Shown here piece after piece: positions 34,948 to 45,004 of a stretch of 48,441 nt of DNA (position 1 is the stretch's first letter; each line of letters starts with the position of its first letter). Both the position numbers and the translations under genes were made by a program. The notes under the pieces were generated by a model. It ran no database searches and had not been told where the DNA came from. It worked only from the letters and a program-made list of their open reading frames with translations. Origin of the DNA: Phyllobacteriaceae bacterium (lineage in GTDB: Bacteria > Pseudomonadota > Alphaproteobacteria > Rhizobiales > Rhizobiaceae); contig JAMLIH010000016.1 of the NCBI GenBank assembly GCA_023954255.1, forward strand, positions 1 through 48,441, written 5' to 3'.

Positions 34948-37677
34948 ATGCGCCGCAATGACCCGGGAGCGGACACCATGCGATCAGCCAGTACGGCTAA
35001 CCATGCGGATTTCTCGAGCGGCAACACGGAGCTGGGAGAAACCTATTCGAGCCGGTTTTCGGGTCAGATCGGCGTATTGCTGGGGCTGGCAATCCTGATT
35101 GCCGTTGCCATTGCCTTTGCCAGTCTCGCAACCTGGTCGGTCGACGATCCCAGCCTTTCGAGCGCAAACGGCCGCGAAATACAGAATGCCGGCGGCGCCT
35201 GGGGCGCCGTCTTTGCCGACCTCGCCATTCAGTTCTTCGGGCTTGCCGCGCTTATTTTCATTGTTCCGCCCGCCGTCTGGGGCTGGCTCAAGCTGATCCA
35301 GAAGCCGATTGGCGCCACGCGCCGGCGCGCTGCAGCCTGGCCCGTAGCCGTTCTGGTTTCGGCGGCGGCCTTCGCTTGCCTGCAGCGCCCTGAAAGCTGG
35401 CCCCTTCCTTCCGGTCTTGGCGGTCTTTCAGGCGATATCATTCTGAAAATTCCCGCCATGATCTTCGGCGGCTACCCGTCCGGCTTCATCGCTGCTGTGC
35501 TCTTTGCTGTACTTGCGGTCCCGGCCGCCATGCTGACGCTTTATGCCTCCGGCCTGCTGCTGCGGCAGAACAGGGCCAAATCGCTTACCATCGATCCCGA
35601 AACCGGCGAAGTGTTCGAGGAAGAGGAAACCACCGGCTGGCTCCTCGGCGCACTGGCCCATTTCTGGCTGGTTGCCCGCAGCCTCCTGCTGCGCCGCCGC
35701 AGACAGTCTCATCCAAGGCCAGCACATGAAAGCGGCGACTTCGACATTGGCGAGGCCGGCCAGCGCACCGCAGTACAGCCAGCCGCGAGACCCGGGATCG
35801 CCGCCCGCACCACCACCCGTATCGCGACCTTGTGGAGCACCCTGACGGCACCGCCCGATGACGGGCTTGAAAACCTTCACCAGGAAATCCGCAGCGAGCC
35901 CGAATTCAGTGCAGGGCCAGCCATTTCCGGCAGCGGACAGGACAATGCGTTCATCACTGCTCCGGAGACGGCGCCGGATTACGGCGAAACCGTCTATAAT
36001 CCGCAGGCTGAGTACGAAGAGATCGCCGACCAGTGGGCGGAACAGGTGCCGCCACAGCCATCTGCAGCCGCCCCGGCCGGCCGCGTTTCCGAACCTGCTC
36101 CCAAACCGGTTCAGGGCACACGGGTTGTACGCGAGGCCCAGCAGTCCCTGCAACTGGCGCAGAACTTCGAGCTGCCGCAGCTTTCCTTCCTCGGCGAAGC
36201 CAGGAACCTGGTTCAGGACGCTTCACTCTCGGCCGAGGCGCTGGAGGCCAATGCCCGCCTGCTCGAGGGCGTGCTGGAGGATTTCGGCGTCAAGGGCGAG
36301 ATCATCAATGTGCGCCCCGGCCCGGTCGTCACCCTCTACGAACTGGAGCCTGCACCCGGCATCAAGTCGTCCCGTGTCATCGGCCTCGCCGACGATATCG
36401 CCCGCTCGATGAGCGCGATTGCCTGCCGTGTCGCCGTCGTGCCCGGCCGTAACGCCATCGGCATCGAACTGCCGAACCAGCGCCGCGAAACCGTCTATCT
36501 GCGTGAAATCCTTTCCGCCAAGGACTACGAGGAAACCAGGCAGAAACTTGCCCTGGTGCTCGGCAAGACCATCGGCGGCGAGCCTGTGATCGCCGATCTC
36601 GCCAAGATGCCTCACCTGCTGGTTGCCGGCACCACCGGCTCGGGCAAGTCGGTTGCCATCAACACGATGATCCTGTCGATCCTCTACCGCCTGACGCCCG
36701 ATCAGGTGAAGATGATCATGATCGACCCCAAAATGCTGGAACTGTCGATCTATGACGGGATTCCCCATCTGCTGACGCCGGTGGTCACCGATCCGAAGAA
36801 GGCCGTTGTCGCGCTGAAATGGACCGTGCGCGAGATGGAAGAGCGCTACAAGAAAATGTCGAAGCTCGGCGTGCGCAACATCGACGGTTTCAACCAGCGC
36901 CTCGAACAGGCCCGCAAGAAGGGCGAAAGCCTGACGCGTACCGTACAGACCGGATACGACCGAGACACTGGCGAGGCGATCTTCGAAACCGAGGAACTCG
37001 ACCTTCAGCCGATGCCCTACATTGTTGTCATCATCGACGAGATGGCCGATCTGATGATGGTTGCCGGCAAGGATATCGAGGGCGCCATCCAGCGGCTTGC
37101 CCAGATGGCCCGCGCCGCCGGCATTCACGTCATCATGGCGACCCAGCGCCCCTCGGTCGACGTTATTACCGGCACGATCAAGGCGAACTTCCCGACCCGC
37201 ATTTCCTTCCAGGTAACCTCGAAGATCGATTCGCGCACCATTCTGGGCGAGCAGGGCGCCGAACAGCTGCTCGGCATGGGCGACATGCTCTACATGGCAG
37301 GCGGCGGGCGCATCCAGCGCGTCCACGGACCTTTCGTCGCGGACGACGAGGTTGAAAAGGTCGTCAGCCACCTGAAGACCCAGGGCGTGCCGCAATATCT
37401 CGATGCCGTTACCGAAGAGGAAGAGGAGGGCGAAGGCGGCATGGCCGACGGCGATGATGATCCGCTCGCCAACTCCAACGACATCTACGATCAGGCAGTC
37501 TCCGTGGTGTTGCGCGACCGCAAGGTTTCGACCAGCTACATCCAGCGCCGTCTGGGCATCGGCTACAACCGGGCTGCCAGCCTGATCGAACGCATGGAAC
37601 AGGAAGGGCTGATCAGCCCGGCAAACCACGCCGGAAAGCGGGAAATCCTGGTTCCAGGCGAAGATGAGACCATTTGA
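34948..37677 (+). CDS. ftsK: DNA translocase FtsK
   Basis: A 909-residue septal DNA pump that clears and dimer-resolves the chromosome terminus. Four N-terminal transmembrane helices ([20 protein letters not shown] and three more within the first 200 residues) precede a Pro/Ala/Glu-rich linker to about 400. The motor domain then starts at [14 protein letters not shown] and has Walker [15 protein letters not shown], Walker [15 protein letters not shown] and [13 protein letters not shown] winged-helix gamma domain ([25 protein letters not shown]) ends the protein. ATG 34978 is an alternative start. An upstream CtrA box suggests cell-cycle control. Confidence 0.96.
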   Translation: MRRNDPGADTMRSASTANHADFSSGNTELGETYSSRFSGQIGVLLGLAILIAVAIAFASLATWSVDDPSLSSANGREIQNAGGAWGAVFADLAIQFFGLAALIFIVPPAVWGWLKLIQKPIGATRRRAAAWPVAVLVSAAAFACLQRPESWPLPSGLGGLSGDIILKIPAMIFGGYPSGFIAAVLFAVLAVPAAMLTLYASGLLLRQNRAKSLTIDPETGEVFEEEETTGWLLGALAHFWLVARSLLLRRRRQSHPRPAHESGDFDIGEAGQRTAVQPAARPGIAARTTTRIATLWSTLTAPPDDGLENLHQEIRSEPEFSAGPAISGSGQDNAFITAPETAPDYGETVYNPQAEYEEIADQWAEQVPPQPSAAAPAGRVSEPAPKPVQGTRVVREAQQSLQLAQNFELPQLSFLGEARNLVQDASLSAEALEANARLLEGVLEDFGVKGEIINVRPGPVVTLYELEPAPGIKSSRVIGLADDIARSMSAIACRVAVVPGRNAIGIELPNQRRETVYLREILSAKDYEETRQKLALVLGKTIGGEPVIADLAKMPHLLVAGTTGSGKSVAINTMILSILYRLTPDQVKMIMIDPKMLELSIYDGIPHLLTPVVTDPKKAVVALKWTVREMEERYKKMSKLGVRNIDGFNQRLEQARKKGESLTRTVQTGYDRDTGEAIFETEELDLQPMPYIVVIIDEMADLMMVAGKDIEGAIQRLAQMARAAGIHVIMATQRPSVDVITGTIKANFPTRISFQVTSKIDSRTILGEQGAEQLLGMGDMLYMAGGGRIQRVHGPFVADDEVEKVVSHLKTQGVPQYLDAVTEEEEEGEGGMADGDDDPLANSNDIYDQAVSVVLRDRKVSTSYIQRRLGIGYNRAASLIERMEQEGLISPANHAGKREILVPGEDETI

Positions 37678-37787
37678 GGCGCCCGATAGCATACGGACGC
37701 CTTGATTTGGCCCAATCGCGGAGCGACATGTTCGCCCGACTCATGATCTGAACTGCGGGCCGTTCCGCCGCCCGACGGAGTGAAAGA

Positions 37788-38426
37788 ATGATCAAGACCC
37801 CGTTTTCAGCGTTCACCACCCCGGCAGTCCTGCGTCGTGCGGCATCTGCCCTGGTGCTGCTGGTTCTTGCCGCCGCGCCCGGAGCCGCCGATATCCGTTC
37901 CGATACACTCCAGGCGCTGCGTGAACATTATGCCAAGGTGCCGACGATGAAGGGGGAGTTCCTGCAGTTCGGCCCGAAAGGCGAACAGAGCAGCGGCACC
38001 TTCGCCATCAAGCGGCCGGGCAAGGTGCGCTTCGACTATGAGGCGCCATCCCCGATTGAAGTGGTCTCAAACGGGCTGGCGGTAATGGTGGTCAACAACA
38101 AGCTGAAGACCTTTGATTCATATCCGCTGAAGAACACGCCGCTGAAGCTGCTGCTCGACGACAAGCTCAACATCAGCGACAAGGCCATTCTGGATGTCTC
38201 GGTAAGCGACGACCTGACCACCGTCGTACTTGGCGACAAGCAGATTTTCGGCGACTCGATCATCACCCTGCAGTTCGAATCGGAAACCTTCGAGCTTCGC
38301 CAATGGACCATCAAGGACGCCCAGGGCAAGGAAACCTCGGTTTCGGTTTTCAACGTCGAAAACAATGTCGATCTGTCGAACCGGTTGTTCCAGATCAACA
38401 AGGCGTCCTACAAGCGCAAGAACTGA
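37788..38426 (+). CDS. lolA: Outer-membrane lipoprotein carrier LolA
   Basis: A 212-residue periplasmic chaperone that moves lipoproteins from the LolCDE complex to the outer membrane. A signal peptide is clear (ALVLLVLAAAPGAADI). The mature part has the half-barrel pattern: MKGEFLQFGPKGEQSSGTFAIKRPGKVRFDYEAP, quoted here by its parts MKGEFLQ and RPGKVRFDYE, and later LSNRLFQINKASYKRKN. It lies 110 bp after ftsK, the usual alphaproteobacterial order, and is closed by a terminator. Confidence 0.9.
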   Translation: MIKTPFSAFTTPAVLRRAASALVLLVLAAAPGAADIRSDTLQALREHYAKVPTMKGEFLQFGPKGEQSSGTFAIKRPGKVRFDYEAPSPIEVVSNGLAVMVVNNKLKTFDSYPLKNTPLKLLLDDKLNISDKAILDVSVSDDLTTVVLGDKQIFGDSIITLQFESETFELRQWTIKDAQGKETSVSVFNVENNVDLSNRLFQINKASYKRKN

Positions 38427-38453
38427 AACAGGCGCATCCGGGATGGATTGCGA

Positions 38454-38484
38454 GAAAGCCGGGGAAATTCCACCCGGCTTTTTT
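38454..38484 (+). terminator. Rho-independent terminator after lolA
   Basis: AAAGCCGGG (38455-38463) and CCCGGCTTT (38473-38481) form a perfect 9-bp stem followed by a run of T to 38484. It lies 28 bp after the lolA stop. Confidence 0.9.
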
Positions 38485-38528
38485 CTTTGCCTTGAACCTG
38501 CTGGCGCAACCCGGCAGATTGCGGCACT

Positions 38529-38631
38529 GGAGCGATTTCGATTTTGACAGAATCGAAAAAATCGAAATGCGCAAATAAATTCAGTAGCTTGCTGAAGCTG
38601 TCCGTTTACACCTAACGGTGAAACGGTCTAG
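38529..38631 (+). repeat. 103-nt three-stem intergenic element, copy B
   Basis: It starts GGAGCGATTTCG and ends ACGGTCTAG. The stems are ATTTCGATTTT/AAAATCGAAAT (38535-38545 with 38558-38568), TTCAG/CTGAA (38580-38584 with 38592-38596) and CCGTTT/AAACGG (38602-38607 with 38621-38626, extended inward by CACC/GGTG across a bulge). Copy A (10579-10681) has the same length, ends and stem order but different stem sequences. It lies between the lolA terminator and xthA. Confidence 0.7.
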
Positions 38632-38646
38632 CAAACGGAGTTTTCC

Positions 38647-39450
38647 ATGCCGCTTTCCATTGCCACCTGGAACATCAATTCGGTCCGGCTGAGAGCCGGT
38701 CTCGTCGAGAAGCTTCTCACGGAGCATGAGCCTGACATCCTGTGCCTGCAGGAAATCAAATGCATGAACGACCAGTTTCCGGCCAAGGTCTTCAACAAGC
38801 TCGGCTATGTGTATCAGGCCGTTCACGGCCAGAAGGGCTATCACGGCGTCGCCACGGTTTCGAAACGGCCGCTCTCGGAAATCAACTCCGTCGATTACGT
38901 CTCCATGGGCGACACCCGCCACATCGCCACCTGCTTTACGGCCGGCGGCAAGATGATCAACCTGCACAATTTCTATGTGCCTGCCGGCGGCGACGAACCC
39001 GATCCCGTCAGGAATCCGAAGTTCGACCACAAGCTCAAATTCGTCGACGAGATGAAAGCGCTGCAGTCGATCGATAAAAGCAGGCCGTCGATTCTGGTTG
39101 GCGATCTCAACATCGCCCCTTACGAAAACGATGTCTGGTCGCACAAGCAGCTTCTGAAAATCGTCAGCCACACCCCGGTGGAAACCGAAGGCCTGCTTGA
39201 TGTCCTGAACAGGGGGGATTGGCGCGACCTCATCCGCCAGCACATTCCCATGGAGGAAAAGGTCTACACCTGGTGGAGCTACCGGGCGCGCGACTGGGCT
39301 GAAAGCGATCGCGGCCGCCGGCTCGACCACATCTGGAGTGCACCGGAACTGGCCGAAAGACTGCAGTCCATCGATATCCTGCGCGAGGCACGCGGCTGGG
39401 AGAAGGCTTCCGACCATGTGCCGGTAATTGCCCGTTTCGATCTGGACTGA
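38647..39450 (+). CDS. xthA: Exodeoxyribonuclease III
   Basis: A 267-residue AP endonuclease/3'-exonuclease of base-excision repair. The start SIATWNINSVRLRAG, the metal-binding glutamate in LCLQEIKCMNDQFP, the catalytic VGDLNIAPYENDVW and the C-terminal RLDHIWSAPEL and KASDHVPVIARFDLD segments are all present. Length is usual. It is convergent with the cyclic-nucleotide-binding gene 25 bp away. Confidence 0.95.
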   Translation: MPLSIATWNINSVRLRAGLVEKLLTEHEPDILCLQEIKCMNDQFPAKVFNKLGYVYQAVHGQKGYHGVATVSKRPLSEINSVDYVSMGDTRHIATCFTAGGKMINLHNFYVPAGGDEPDPVRNPKFDHKLKFVDEMKALQSIDKSRPSILVGDLNIAPYENDVWSHKQLLKIVSHTPVETEGLLDVLNRGDWRDLIRQHIPMEEKVYTWWSYRARDWAESDRGRRLDHIWSAPELAERLQSIDILREARGWEKASDHVPVIARFDLD

Positions 39451-39475
39451 TGCAGCGCCCGACCGTGTGGCGCAA

Positions 39476-39976
39476 TCAGTCTTCACCGTCCTGCGGCTCG
39501 ATGGCAAGATGCAGGTTGGGGATGCTTTCCATCTTGTGATGGACTTCGCTCATGTCCTTCATCATCAGCCGCACCGAATCCGCCAGCCGCCGGTGCATGG
39601 AAGCCGCAAGTTCCGGATATTCCCGCAGCATGCGCAGAAACAGTTCCCGCGGCATGAAGATCAGTTCGCAATTGGTCCGCGCAATCGCATTGGTCACCCG
39701 GCGATTGCTGGTCACCAGCGCCACCTCGCCGACAAGGCTTCCCGCCAGCTGGCTCGACAGGATCTTTTCGCGGTTTCCGGCCATTACCGTCAGATCGAGC
39801 TGCCCCTTGACGATCACATAGCCGCCATCGGATGCGTCGCCTTCCTGAAACAGCACCTCGCCGCCACGCAGAAACAGCCGCCGCGAGCCGAATGCCAGCA
39901 GGCGCAGCTGTTCCGCCGGAAACCCATCGAACAGGGTAATTCCCCCAAGCAGTTCTATGTCGTCGGAAAGCGCCAT
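39476..39976 (-). CDS. Cyclic-nucleotide-binding domain protein without HTH
   Basis: A 166-residue protein consisting of one CRP-like cNMP-binding domain (LLGGITLFDGFPAEQLRLLAF, VLFQEGDASDGGYVIVKGQLDL, GSLVGEVALVTSNRRVTNAIA) plus a short helix. The phosphate-binding cassette reads GSLVGEVALVTSNRR, with a conserved glutamate and arginine. There is no DNA-binding helix-turn-helix, so it is probably a cAMP/cGMP-responsive or ligand-free effector acting by protein contact. It lies downstream of the CenR-like gene on the same strand, but a terminator lies between them. Confidence 0.85.
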   Translation of the reverse strand: MALSDDIELLGGITLFDGFPAEQLRLLAFGSRRLFLRGGEVLFQEGDASDGGYVIVKGQLDLTVMAGNREKILSSQLAGSLVGEVALVTSNRRVTNAIARTNCELIFMPRELFLRMLREYPELAASMHRRLADSVRLMMKDMSEVHHKMESIPNLHLAIEPQDGED

Positions 39977-40014
39977 GACTGCCCCATATCACATAAGCGC
40001 AGCGCGCAAGCAGC

Positions 40015-40040
40015 AAAAAGCCGCCCGGAAGGGCGGCTTT
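40015..40040 (-). terminator. Rho-independent terminator after the CenR-like gene
   Basis: Read on the minus strand, AAAGCCGCCC (40040-40031), loop TTCC and GGGCGGCTTT (40026-40017) form a 10-bp stem running into a T run (A at 40015-40019 on the plus strand). It lies 25 bp beyond the stop of the gene at 40066-40749. Confidence 0.85.
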
Positions 40041-40065
40041 CACGGCTAATTCCGTCAATCCGGCG

Positions 40066-40749
40066 TCAGGGAACCAGCTTGTAGCCGCCGCCCTCGGTTA
40101 CGAGAATGCGTGCATTGGAGGGGTCCTTCTCCACCTTTTGGCGCAGCCGGTAGATATGGGTCTCCAGCGTATGGGTGGTAACACCGGAATTGTATCCCCA
40201 AACCTGTTCCAGCAACTCGTCCCGGCCGATGATCTTTTCCTCGGCCCGGTAGAGATACTTCATGATCGCGGTTTCCTTTTCGGTCAGCCGGATTTTCTGG
40301 CCGCTGTCCTCGATCAGCATCTTCTGGGACGGCTTGAACGTGTACGGTCCGATTGAGAAAACCGCATCCTCGCTCTGCTCGTGGGTACGCAGTTGGGCCC
40401 GGATACGGGCCAGCAGAACGGCAAACCGGAATGGCTTGGTCACATAGTCGTTTGCACCGGCCTCAAGCCCCAGGATCGTGTCCGAATCCGTGTCATGGCC
40501 GGTCAGCATGATGATCGGCGCCTTGAAGCCGCCCTTGCGCAGCAGTTTCACCGCTTCGCGCCCGTCCATGTCGGGCAGGCCGACATCCATGACCAGAAGG
40601 TCCACATGGCCGTTGCGGGCAGCCTGAATGCCCTTGGTCGCGCTGGCCTCGCTCGAAACGGCGAATTCCTCATAAAGGGAAAGCTGTTCGGTAAGCGCCT
40701 CGCGCAGTTCCTCATCATCGTCCACGAGGAGAATGGTCCGTGCTGTCAT
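40066..40749 (-). CDS. cenR: OmpR-family response regulator, CenR/OtpR-like
   Basis: A 227-residue two-domain regulator. The receiver has Asp10-Asp11-Asp12, phosphorylation site Asp55 (LLVMDVGLPDMDG) and Lys in DYVTKPF. The C-terminal winged helix includes IRLTEKETAIMKYLYRAEEK and TLETHIYRLRQKVE. Overall it resembles CenR of Caulobacter and OtpR of Brucella, regulators of cell-envelope integrity; the ortholog call is by overall similarity and neighbourhood, since no kinase gene is adjacent. A 16-bp palindrome sits just upstream of its Shine-Dalgarno. Confidence 0.85.
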   Translation of the reverse strand: MTARTILLVDDDEELREALTEQLSLYEEFAVSSEASATKGIQAARNGHVDLLVMDVGLPDMDGREAVKLLRKGGFKAPIIMLTGHDTDSDTILGLEAGANDYVTKPFRFAVLLARIRAQLRTHEQSEDAVFSIGPYTFKPSQKMLIEDSGQKIRLTEKETAIMKYLYRAEEKIIGRDELLEQVWGYNSGVTTHTLETHIYRLRQKVEKDPSNARILVTEGGGYKLVP

Positions 40750-40761
40750 GTCTTTTCTCCG

Positions 40762-40777
40762 TGCCTGCTTGCAGGCA
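40762..40777. repeat. Palindrome upstream of the CenR-like gene
   Basis: TGCCTGC-TT-GCAGGCA is a perfect 16-bp inverted repeat, 13 bp upstream of the ATG on the minus strand, directly before the GGAG ribosome binding site. It could be an autoregulatory operator or a leader hairpin with loop CTTG. The rest of 40778-40928 has no clear feature. Confidence 0.45.
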
Positions 40778-40928
40778 TCTTAACGGCCATGGTCCGTCTC
40801 GATGATCTAGGGCGATTCGGCCATGGTTTCCAAGGTTGCGCCTTGATAGGCTGAATCGAAACCGAAAAAAAGGCGATCACATTCGAACTCAAGCGAGCGT
40901 GATTGCAAACCGGAAAATGTGAAATCGC

Positions 40929-41462
40929 GTGATCGAGCACAGCCACAACAGCCTGAAAATACGGCGAAAGCCGGGAAACAGCCGATCTTCGGGCCTTCTT
41001 TTGGCTGGCAACAGCATCATTGCCTGCCTGTTGGGGAAAGCCGGAATATCCGCCAACAAGCACGAAGGCGATGGCGCAACACCGTCAGGCCGTTATGAAC
41101 TCCTGTTCGGTTTCTACCGGCCGGACCGGATCAGGCCACCGGTAACAGGCCTGCCGCTTCAGGCCCTGACACCATCCGCCGGCTGGTGCGACGATCCGAA
41201 CCATCCAGCCTACAATCAGCCGGTGGACCTGCCCTTCTCCGCCTCCTATGAAAAGATGTGGCGAGAGGACGGGCTCTACGACATCTGCCTTGTCATGGAC
41301 CACAATTTCACTTGCCGCAGCCGCAACCGGGGCAGCGCGGTGTTTTTTCATCTGACCGCCACCAAGCCCCATACCGCCGGCTGCGTCGCCATATCCCGCG
41401 ACGCCATGATGAAACTGCTGCCGCATCTCAAGCCGGGAACGGTAATGGACATTCGCCTGTAG
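40929..41462 (+). CDS. L,D-transpeptidase (YkuD-family) protein
   Basis: A 177-residue YkuD-fold protein. It carries a catalytic histidine in AVFFHLTATKPHTAGCVAIS and the active-site cysteine in HTAGC, the variant of the S/T-H-G-C motif usual in this compact subfamily. The N-terminal part contains GDGATPSGRYEL, another family mark. Such enzymes form 3-3 peptidoglycan crosslinks or attach proteins to the wall. No signal peptide is visible from the GTG start at 40929, so export is unexplained; the start itself has a weak ribosome binding site. It is convergent with yggS. Confidence 0.82.
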   Translation: MIEHSHNSLKIRRKPGNSRSSGLLLAGNSIIACLLGKAGISANKHEGDGATPSGRYELLFGFYRPDRIRPPVTGLPLQALTPSAGWCDDPNHPAYNQPVDLPFSASYEKMWREDGLYDICLVMDHNFTCRSRNRGSAVFFHLTATKPHTAGCVAISRDAMMKLLPHLKPGTVMDIRL

Positions 41463-41468
41463 CGGGCT

Positions 41469-42131
41469 TCAGCGCGAGCCGAATATAGCACTGCCGACGC
41501 GCACATGGGTTGCGCCCAGTTCGATTGCTGTCTCGAAATCCGCCGACATGCCCATGGAAAGGATGCCAAGACCGAGTTCTGCCGCAAGCTTGCGCAGCAG
41601 CGCGAAATGCGGACCGGGGTTTTCATCGAATGGCGGAATGCACATCAGCCCCTCGATCTTCAGGCCGTATTTTTCCCGGCATAGTTCGACAAAGGTGCGC
41701 GTTTCGGCAGGCAGGACACCAGCCTTTTGCGGTTCGGCGCCGGTATTGACCTGAACCAGCAGACGCGGCGATTTTCCCTGCCTTGCCATCTCCGCGGCAA
41801 GGGTTGCGGCTATCTTTTCCCGGTCGACGGTCTCGATTACATCGAACAGGGCAACGGCATCGGCAGCCTTGTTGGATTGCAGCGGCCCGATCATATGCAG
41901 TTCCAGGTCCGGGTACCGTTCACGCAATTGCGGCCATTTGCCTTGCGCCTCCTGAACCCGGTTTTCGCCGAACACGCGATGGCCTGCTTCCAGTACCGGC
42001 AAGATCTCCTCCGGCCCGAAAGTCTTGGAAACCGCAACGAGGGATATTTCGGAAACAGCGCGGCCGCAGGCCGCAGCCGCGGCAGCACAACGCTTGCCGA
42101 TTGCATCGAGCCGGGCTGCGCTATCGCCCAT
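41469..42131 (-). CDS. yggS: PLP homeostasis protein YggS/PLPBP
   Basis: A 220-residue PLP-binding protein with a TIM-barrel like alanine racemase but no known enzyme activity; family members balance PLP and amino acid pools. PLP-binding Lys36 lies in [14 protein letters not shown]. Other marks are [39 protein letters not shown], and [27 protein letters not shown], given here by SMGMSADFE and RVGSAIFG. The ATG at 42131 has GGAGG upstream; longer starts are not supported. It is divergent from leuS. Confidence 0.93.
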   Translation of the reverse strand: MGDSAARLDAIGKRCAAAAAACGRAVSEISLVAVSKTFGPEEILPVLEAGHRVFGENRVQEAQGKWPQLRERYPDLELHMIGPLQSNKAADAVALFDVIETVDREKIAATLAAEMARQGKSPRLLVQVNTGAEPQKAGVLPAETRTFVELCREKYGLKIEGLMCIPPFDENPGPHFALLRKLAAELGLGILSMGMSADFETAIELGATHVRVGSAIFGSR

Positions 42132-42206
42132 GACGGATATCCTCCAGGATTTGGGGCCCAAACGGCAGGCAGGCAGCCGCAAAGGGTCTTTGATTTCGGC
42201 AACCTG

Positions 42207-42233
42207 TTGACCAGACGAAACATTTCTGGTCAA
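42207..42233. repeat. Inverted repeat between yggS and leuS
   Basis: TTGACCAGA (42207-42215) and TCTGGTCAA (42225-42233) are perfect 9-bp arms around a 9-nt spacer, 82 bp before the leuS ATG. It may be an operator or leader hairpin. TTGACC in the left arm could also serve as a -35. No regulator is assigned. Confidence 0.4.
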
Positions 42234-42314
42234 GCATTCCGCAACGAGCAAAGGCAGAGCCGCCGCACGGCCTTCAGTGCCGGCCAAGGCCAATCCTTGA
42301 AACCTGGACAGAAG

Positions 42315-44948
42315 ATGGCAAGCGAACGTTACAATCCGCGCGTCAGCGAACCGAAATGGCAGAAAGCCTGGAACGAGGCCGGTCTTTTCGAGACCCGCAA
42401 CGACGATGACCGCCCGAAATACTACGTGCTGGAAATGTTTCCCTATCCTTCCGGCCGTATCCACATGGGCCACGTCCGCAACTATGCCATGGGCGACGTG
42501 GTGGCGCGATACAAGCGGGCCATGGGTTACAACGTCCTGCATCCCATGGGATGGGATGCTTTCGGCCTGCCGGCGGAAAATGCCGCCCGTGACAACAAGG
42601 TCAATCCGCGCGACTGGACCTATGCCAACATCGAGACGATGAAGGGCCAGCTCAAGACCATGGGCCTGTCGCTCGACTGGTCGCGCGAATTCGCGACCTG
42701 CGATCCCTCCTACTACAAGCACCAGCAGAAACTGTTCCTCGACTTCTGGAAATCAGGCCTGGTGGAACGCCGCACGGCCAAGGTCAACTGGGATCCGGTC
42801 GATCAGACGGTGCTCGCCAACGAACAGGTAATCGACGGCAAGGGCTGGCGCTCCGGCGCGGAAGTCGAACAGCGTGACCTGACGCAATGGTTCTTCAAGA
42901 TCACCTCGATGAGCGAGGAATTGCTCGATGCGCTGGACGGCCTCGACCGCTGGCCCGACAAGGTGCGCACCATGCAGAAGAACTGGATCGGGCGGTCGGA
43001 AGGCCTGCTGATCCGCTGGCCGCTGGATGCGGATTCCGCACCTCGGGGCGAAAACACGCTCGACATCTATACCACGAGGCCGGACACGATCTTCGGTGCT
43101 TCCTTCATGGCGATCGCCGCCGATCACCCGCTGGCGAAGAAGGCCGCTGAGACCAATCCGGCGCTTGCCGCCTTCTGCGAGGAAACCCGCCGCATGGGTA
43201 CTTCGGCAGCGGCCCTGGAAACAGCGGAAAAGAAGGGCTTCGATACCGGCATCCGTGCCGTGCACCCCTTTGATCCCGACTGGACCCTGCCGGTCTATGT
43301 CGCCAACTTCGTGCTGATGGATTACGGCACCGGTGCCATTTTCGGCTGCCCGTCGGGCGACCAGCGCGACCTGGATTTCGCCCGCAAGTACGGCCTTCCG
43401 GTCATTCCGGTCGTTTTGCCGGAAGGCGAGGACGCTGCAAGCTTTGAGATCGGCGAGGAAGCCTATGTCGACGACGGCGTGATGATCAATTCGCGCTTTC
43501 TCGACGGCATGACACCGGGCGATGCCTTCAACGAGGTGGCAGACCGGCTCGAACAGGTGATGTCGGGCTCCAACATGCCCATGGCCGAGCGCCGGGTACA
43601 GTTTCGCCTGCGCGACTGGCTCATCTCCCGCCAGCGTTTCTGGGGTTGCCCGATTCCGGCGATCCATTGCGAGGCCTGCGGCACGCAGCCGGCGCCGGAA
43701 GCCGACCTGCCGATCAGGCTGCCCGACGATGTGAGCTTCGACAAGCCCGGCAACCCGCTCGACCATCATCCCGGCTGGAAACACACGACCTGCCCGAAAT
43801 GCGGGGAGAACGCGGTACGCGATACCGACACGATGGATACGTTCGTCGATTCCTCCTGGTATTTCGCCCGCTTCACGGATCCGTGGAACGAGGAAAGCCC
43901 AACCACGCTCGACTATGTCGATGGTAAAAACGGCTGGCTGCCGGTCAACCAGTATATCGGCGGCATCGAGCATGCGATTCTGCACCTGCTCTATTCGCGC
44001 TTCTTTGCCCGCGCGATGAACGTCACCGGCCATCTCAACGAGGTCAGGGAGCCCTTCGAGGGCCTGTTCACCCAGGGCATGGTGGTCCACGAGACCTACA
44101 AGGGGCCGCAAGGCTGGGTAACGCCGGCCGAAGTCCGCGTCGAAGGCGAGGGCGATACCCGCAAGGCCTTCCTGATCGGCAATGACAGCGAGATCGCCAT
44201 CGGGCCGATCGAGAAGATGTCGAAATCGAAGAAGAACGTGGTCGATCCCGACGACATCATCGCTTCCTACGGTGCCGACACGGCGCGCTGGTTCATGCTG
44301 TCGGATTCGCCGCCCGACCGCGACGTCATCTGGACGGAAGCCGGCGTCGAGGGCGCACACCGTTTCGTTCAGCGCATCTGGCGGCTGATCAACAGCATCG
44401 CCGAAGCCCCGAAAGCGGGTGAGGGCGGCACACCCGATTATAACGGGGAAGCGCTCGATCTGGCCAAGGATACCCACAAGACCATCCGGTTCGTCGGAGA
44501 AAACATCGAGGCACTTGGCTTTAATCGCGCTGTCGCATCGATCTACACCCTTGCAAACCGTGTGCAGGCCTCCTGGAATGATGGCAAGGCGCAGGATGCC
44601 GGATTGCAACACGCCTGCCGGCAGGCATGCGACGTACTGGCGCGGCTGATCGCCCCGATGATGCCTCATCTGGCCGAAGAATGCTGGCAGGCGCTTGGAA
44701 ATGGCGGCATGGTCGCCGAGCAGCCCTGGCCGCAATTCGACCCCGCTTTGGTGGTAGACGACACGCTGACACTGCCGGTTCAGGTCAACGGCAAGAAGCG
44801 CGCTGATGTCACCATCGCCGCCGACGCCTCCCAAGAGGATATTATCGCTGCAACCCTCGCCCTTGATGTGATAAAGGGGTATCTCAACGGCCAGGAGCCC
44901 AGGAAGGTCATCGTGGTTCCGAAACGGATTGTAAACATCGTCGTTTGA
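42315..44948 (+). CDS. leuS: Leucyl-tRNA synthetase
   Basis: An 877-residue class I aminoacyl-tRNA synthetase. The HIGH-type motif is [14 protein letters not shown] near residue 50, the CP1 editing domain spans about 230-430 ([30 protein letters not shown]), a zinc knuckle CEACG/CPKCG follows near 455-495, and [12 protein letters not shown] is the KMSKS loop. I chose ATG 42315 ([16 protein letters not shown]), the conserved N-terminus; any longer reading frame runs over yggS on the other strand. It heads leuS-lptE-holA. Confidence 0.97.
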   Translation: MASERYNPRVSEPKWQKAWNEAGLFETRNDDDRPKYYVLEMFPYPSGRIHMGHVRNYAMGDVVARYKRAMGYNVLHPMGWDAFGLPAENAARDNKVNPRDWTYANIETMKGQLKTMGLSLDWSREFATCDPSYYKHQQKLFLDFWKSGLVERRTAKVNWDPVDQTVLANEQVIDGKGWRSGAEVEQRDLTQWFFKITSMSEELLDALDGLDRWPDKVRTMQKNWIGRSEGLLIRWPLDADSAPRGENTLDIYTTRPDTIFGASFMAIAADHPLAKKAAETNPALAAFCEETRRMGTSAAALETAEKKGFDTGIRAVHPFDPDWTLPVYVANFVLMDYGTGAIFGCPSGDQRDLDFARKYGLPVIPVVLPEGEDAASFEIGEEAYVDDGVMINSRFLDGMTPGDAFNEVADRLEQVMSGSNMPMAERRVQFRLRDWLISRQRFWGCPIPAIHCEACGTQPAPEADLPIRLPDDVSFDKPGNPLDHHPGWKHTTCPKCGENAVRDTDTMDTFVDSSWYFARFTDPWNEESPTTLDYVDGKNGWLPVNQYIGGIEHAILHLLYSRFFARAMNVTGHLNEVREPFEGLFTQGMVVHETYKGPQGWVTPAEVRVEGEGDTRKAFLIGNDSEIAIGPIEKMSKSKKNVVDPDDIIASYGADTARWFMLSDSPPDRDVIWTEAGVEGAHRFVQRIWRLINSIAEAPKAGEGGTPDYNGEALDLAKDTHKTIRFVGENIEALGFNRAVASIYTLANRVQASWNDGKAQDAGLQHACRQACDVLARLIAPMMPHLAEECWQALGNGGMVAEQPWPQFDPALVVDDTLTLPVQVNGKKRADVTIAADASQEDIIAATLALDVIKGYLNGQEPRKVIVVPKRIVNIVV

Positions 44949-45004
44949 TCACGGCGTCTCCGGCAAGGGCCGGACACATGATAAAAGCAGAGCCTGGAGT
45001 TGGC

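Noticed and set aside
40806-40866. Possible third copy of the 103-nt element (CTAGGGCGATTC to GAATCGAAACC)
   Set aside because: Only loose inverted similarity at the ends; length and stem order do not match copies A and B.
42753-44834. A 693-residue open frame on the minus strand opposite leuS
   Set aside because: It mirrors leuS codon use, has no family features and no ribosome binding site. Long antisense frames are common in GC-rich genes.
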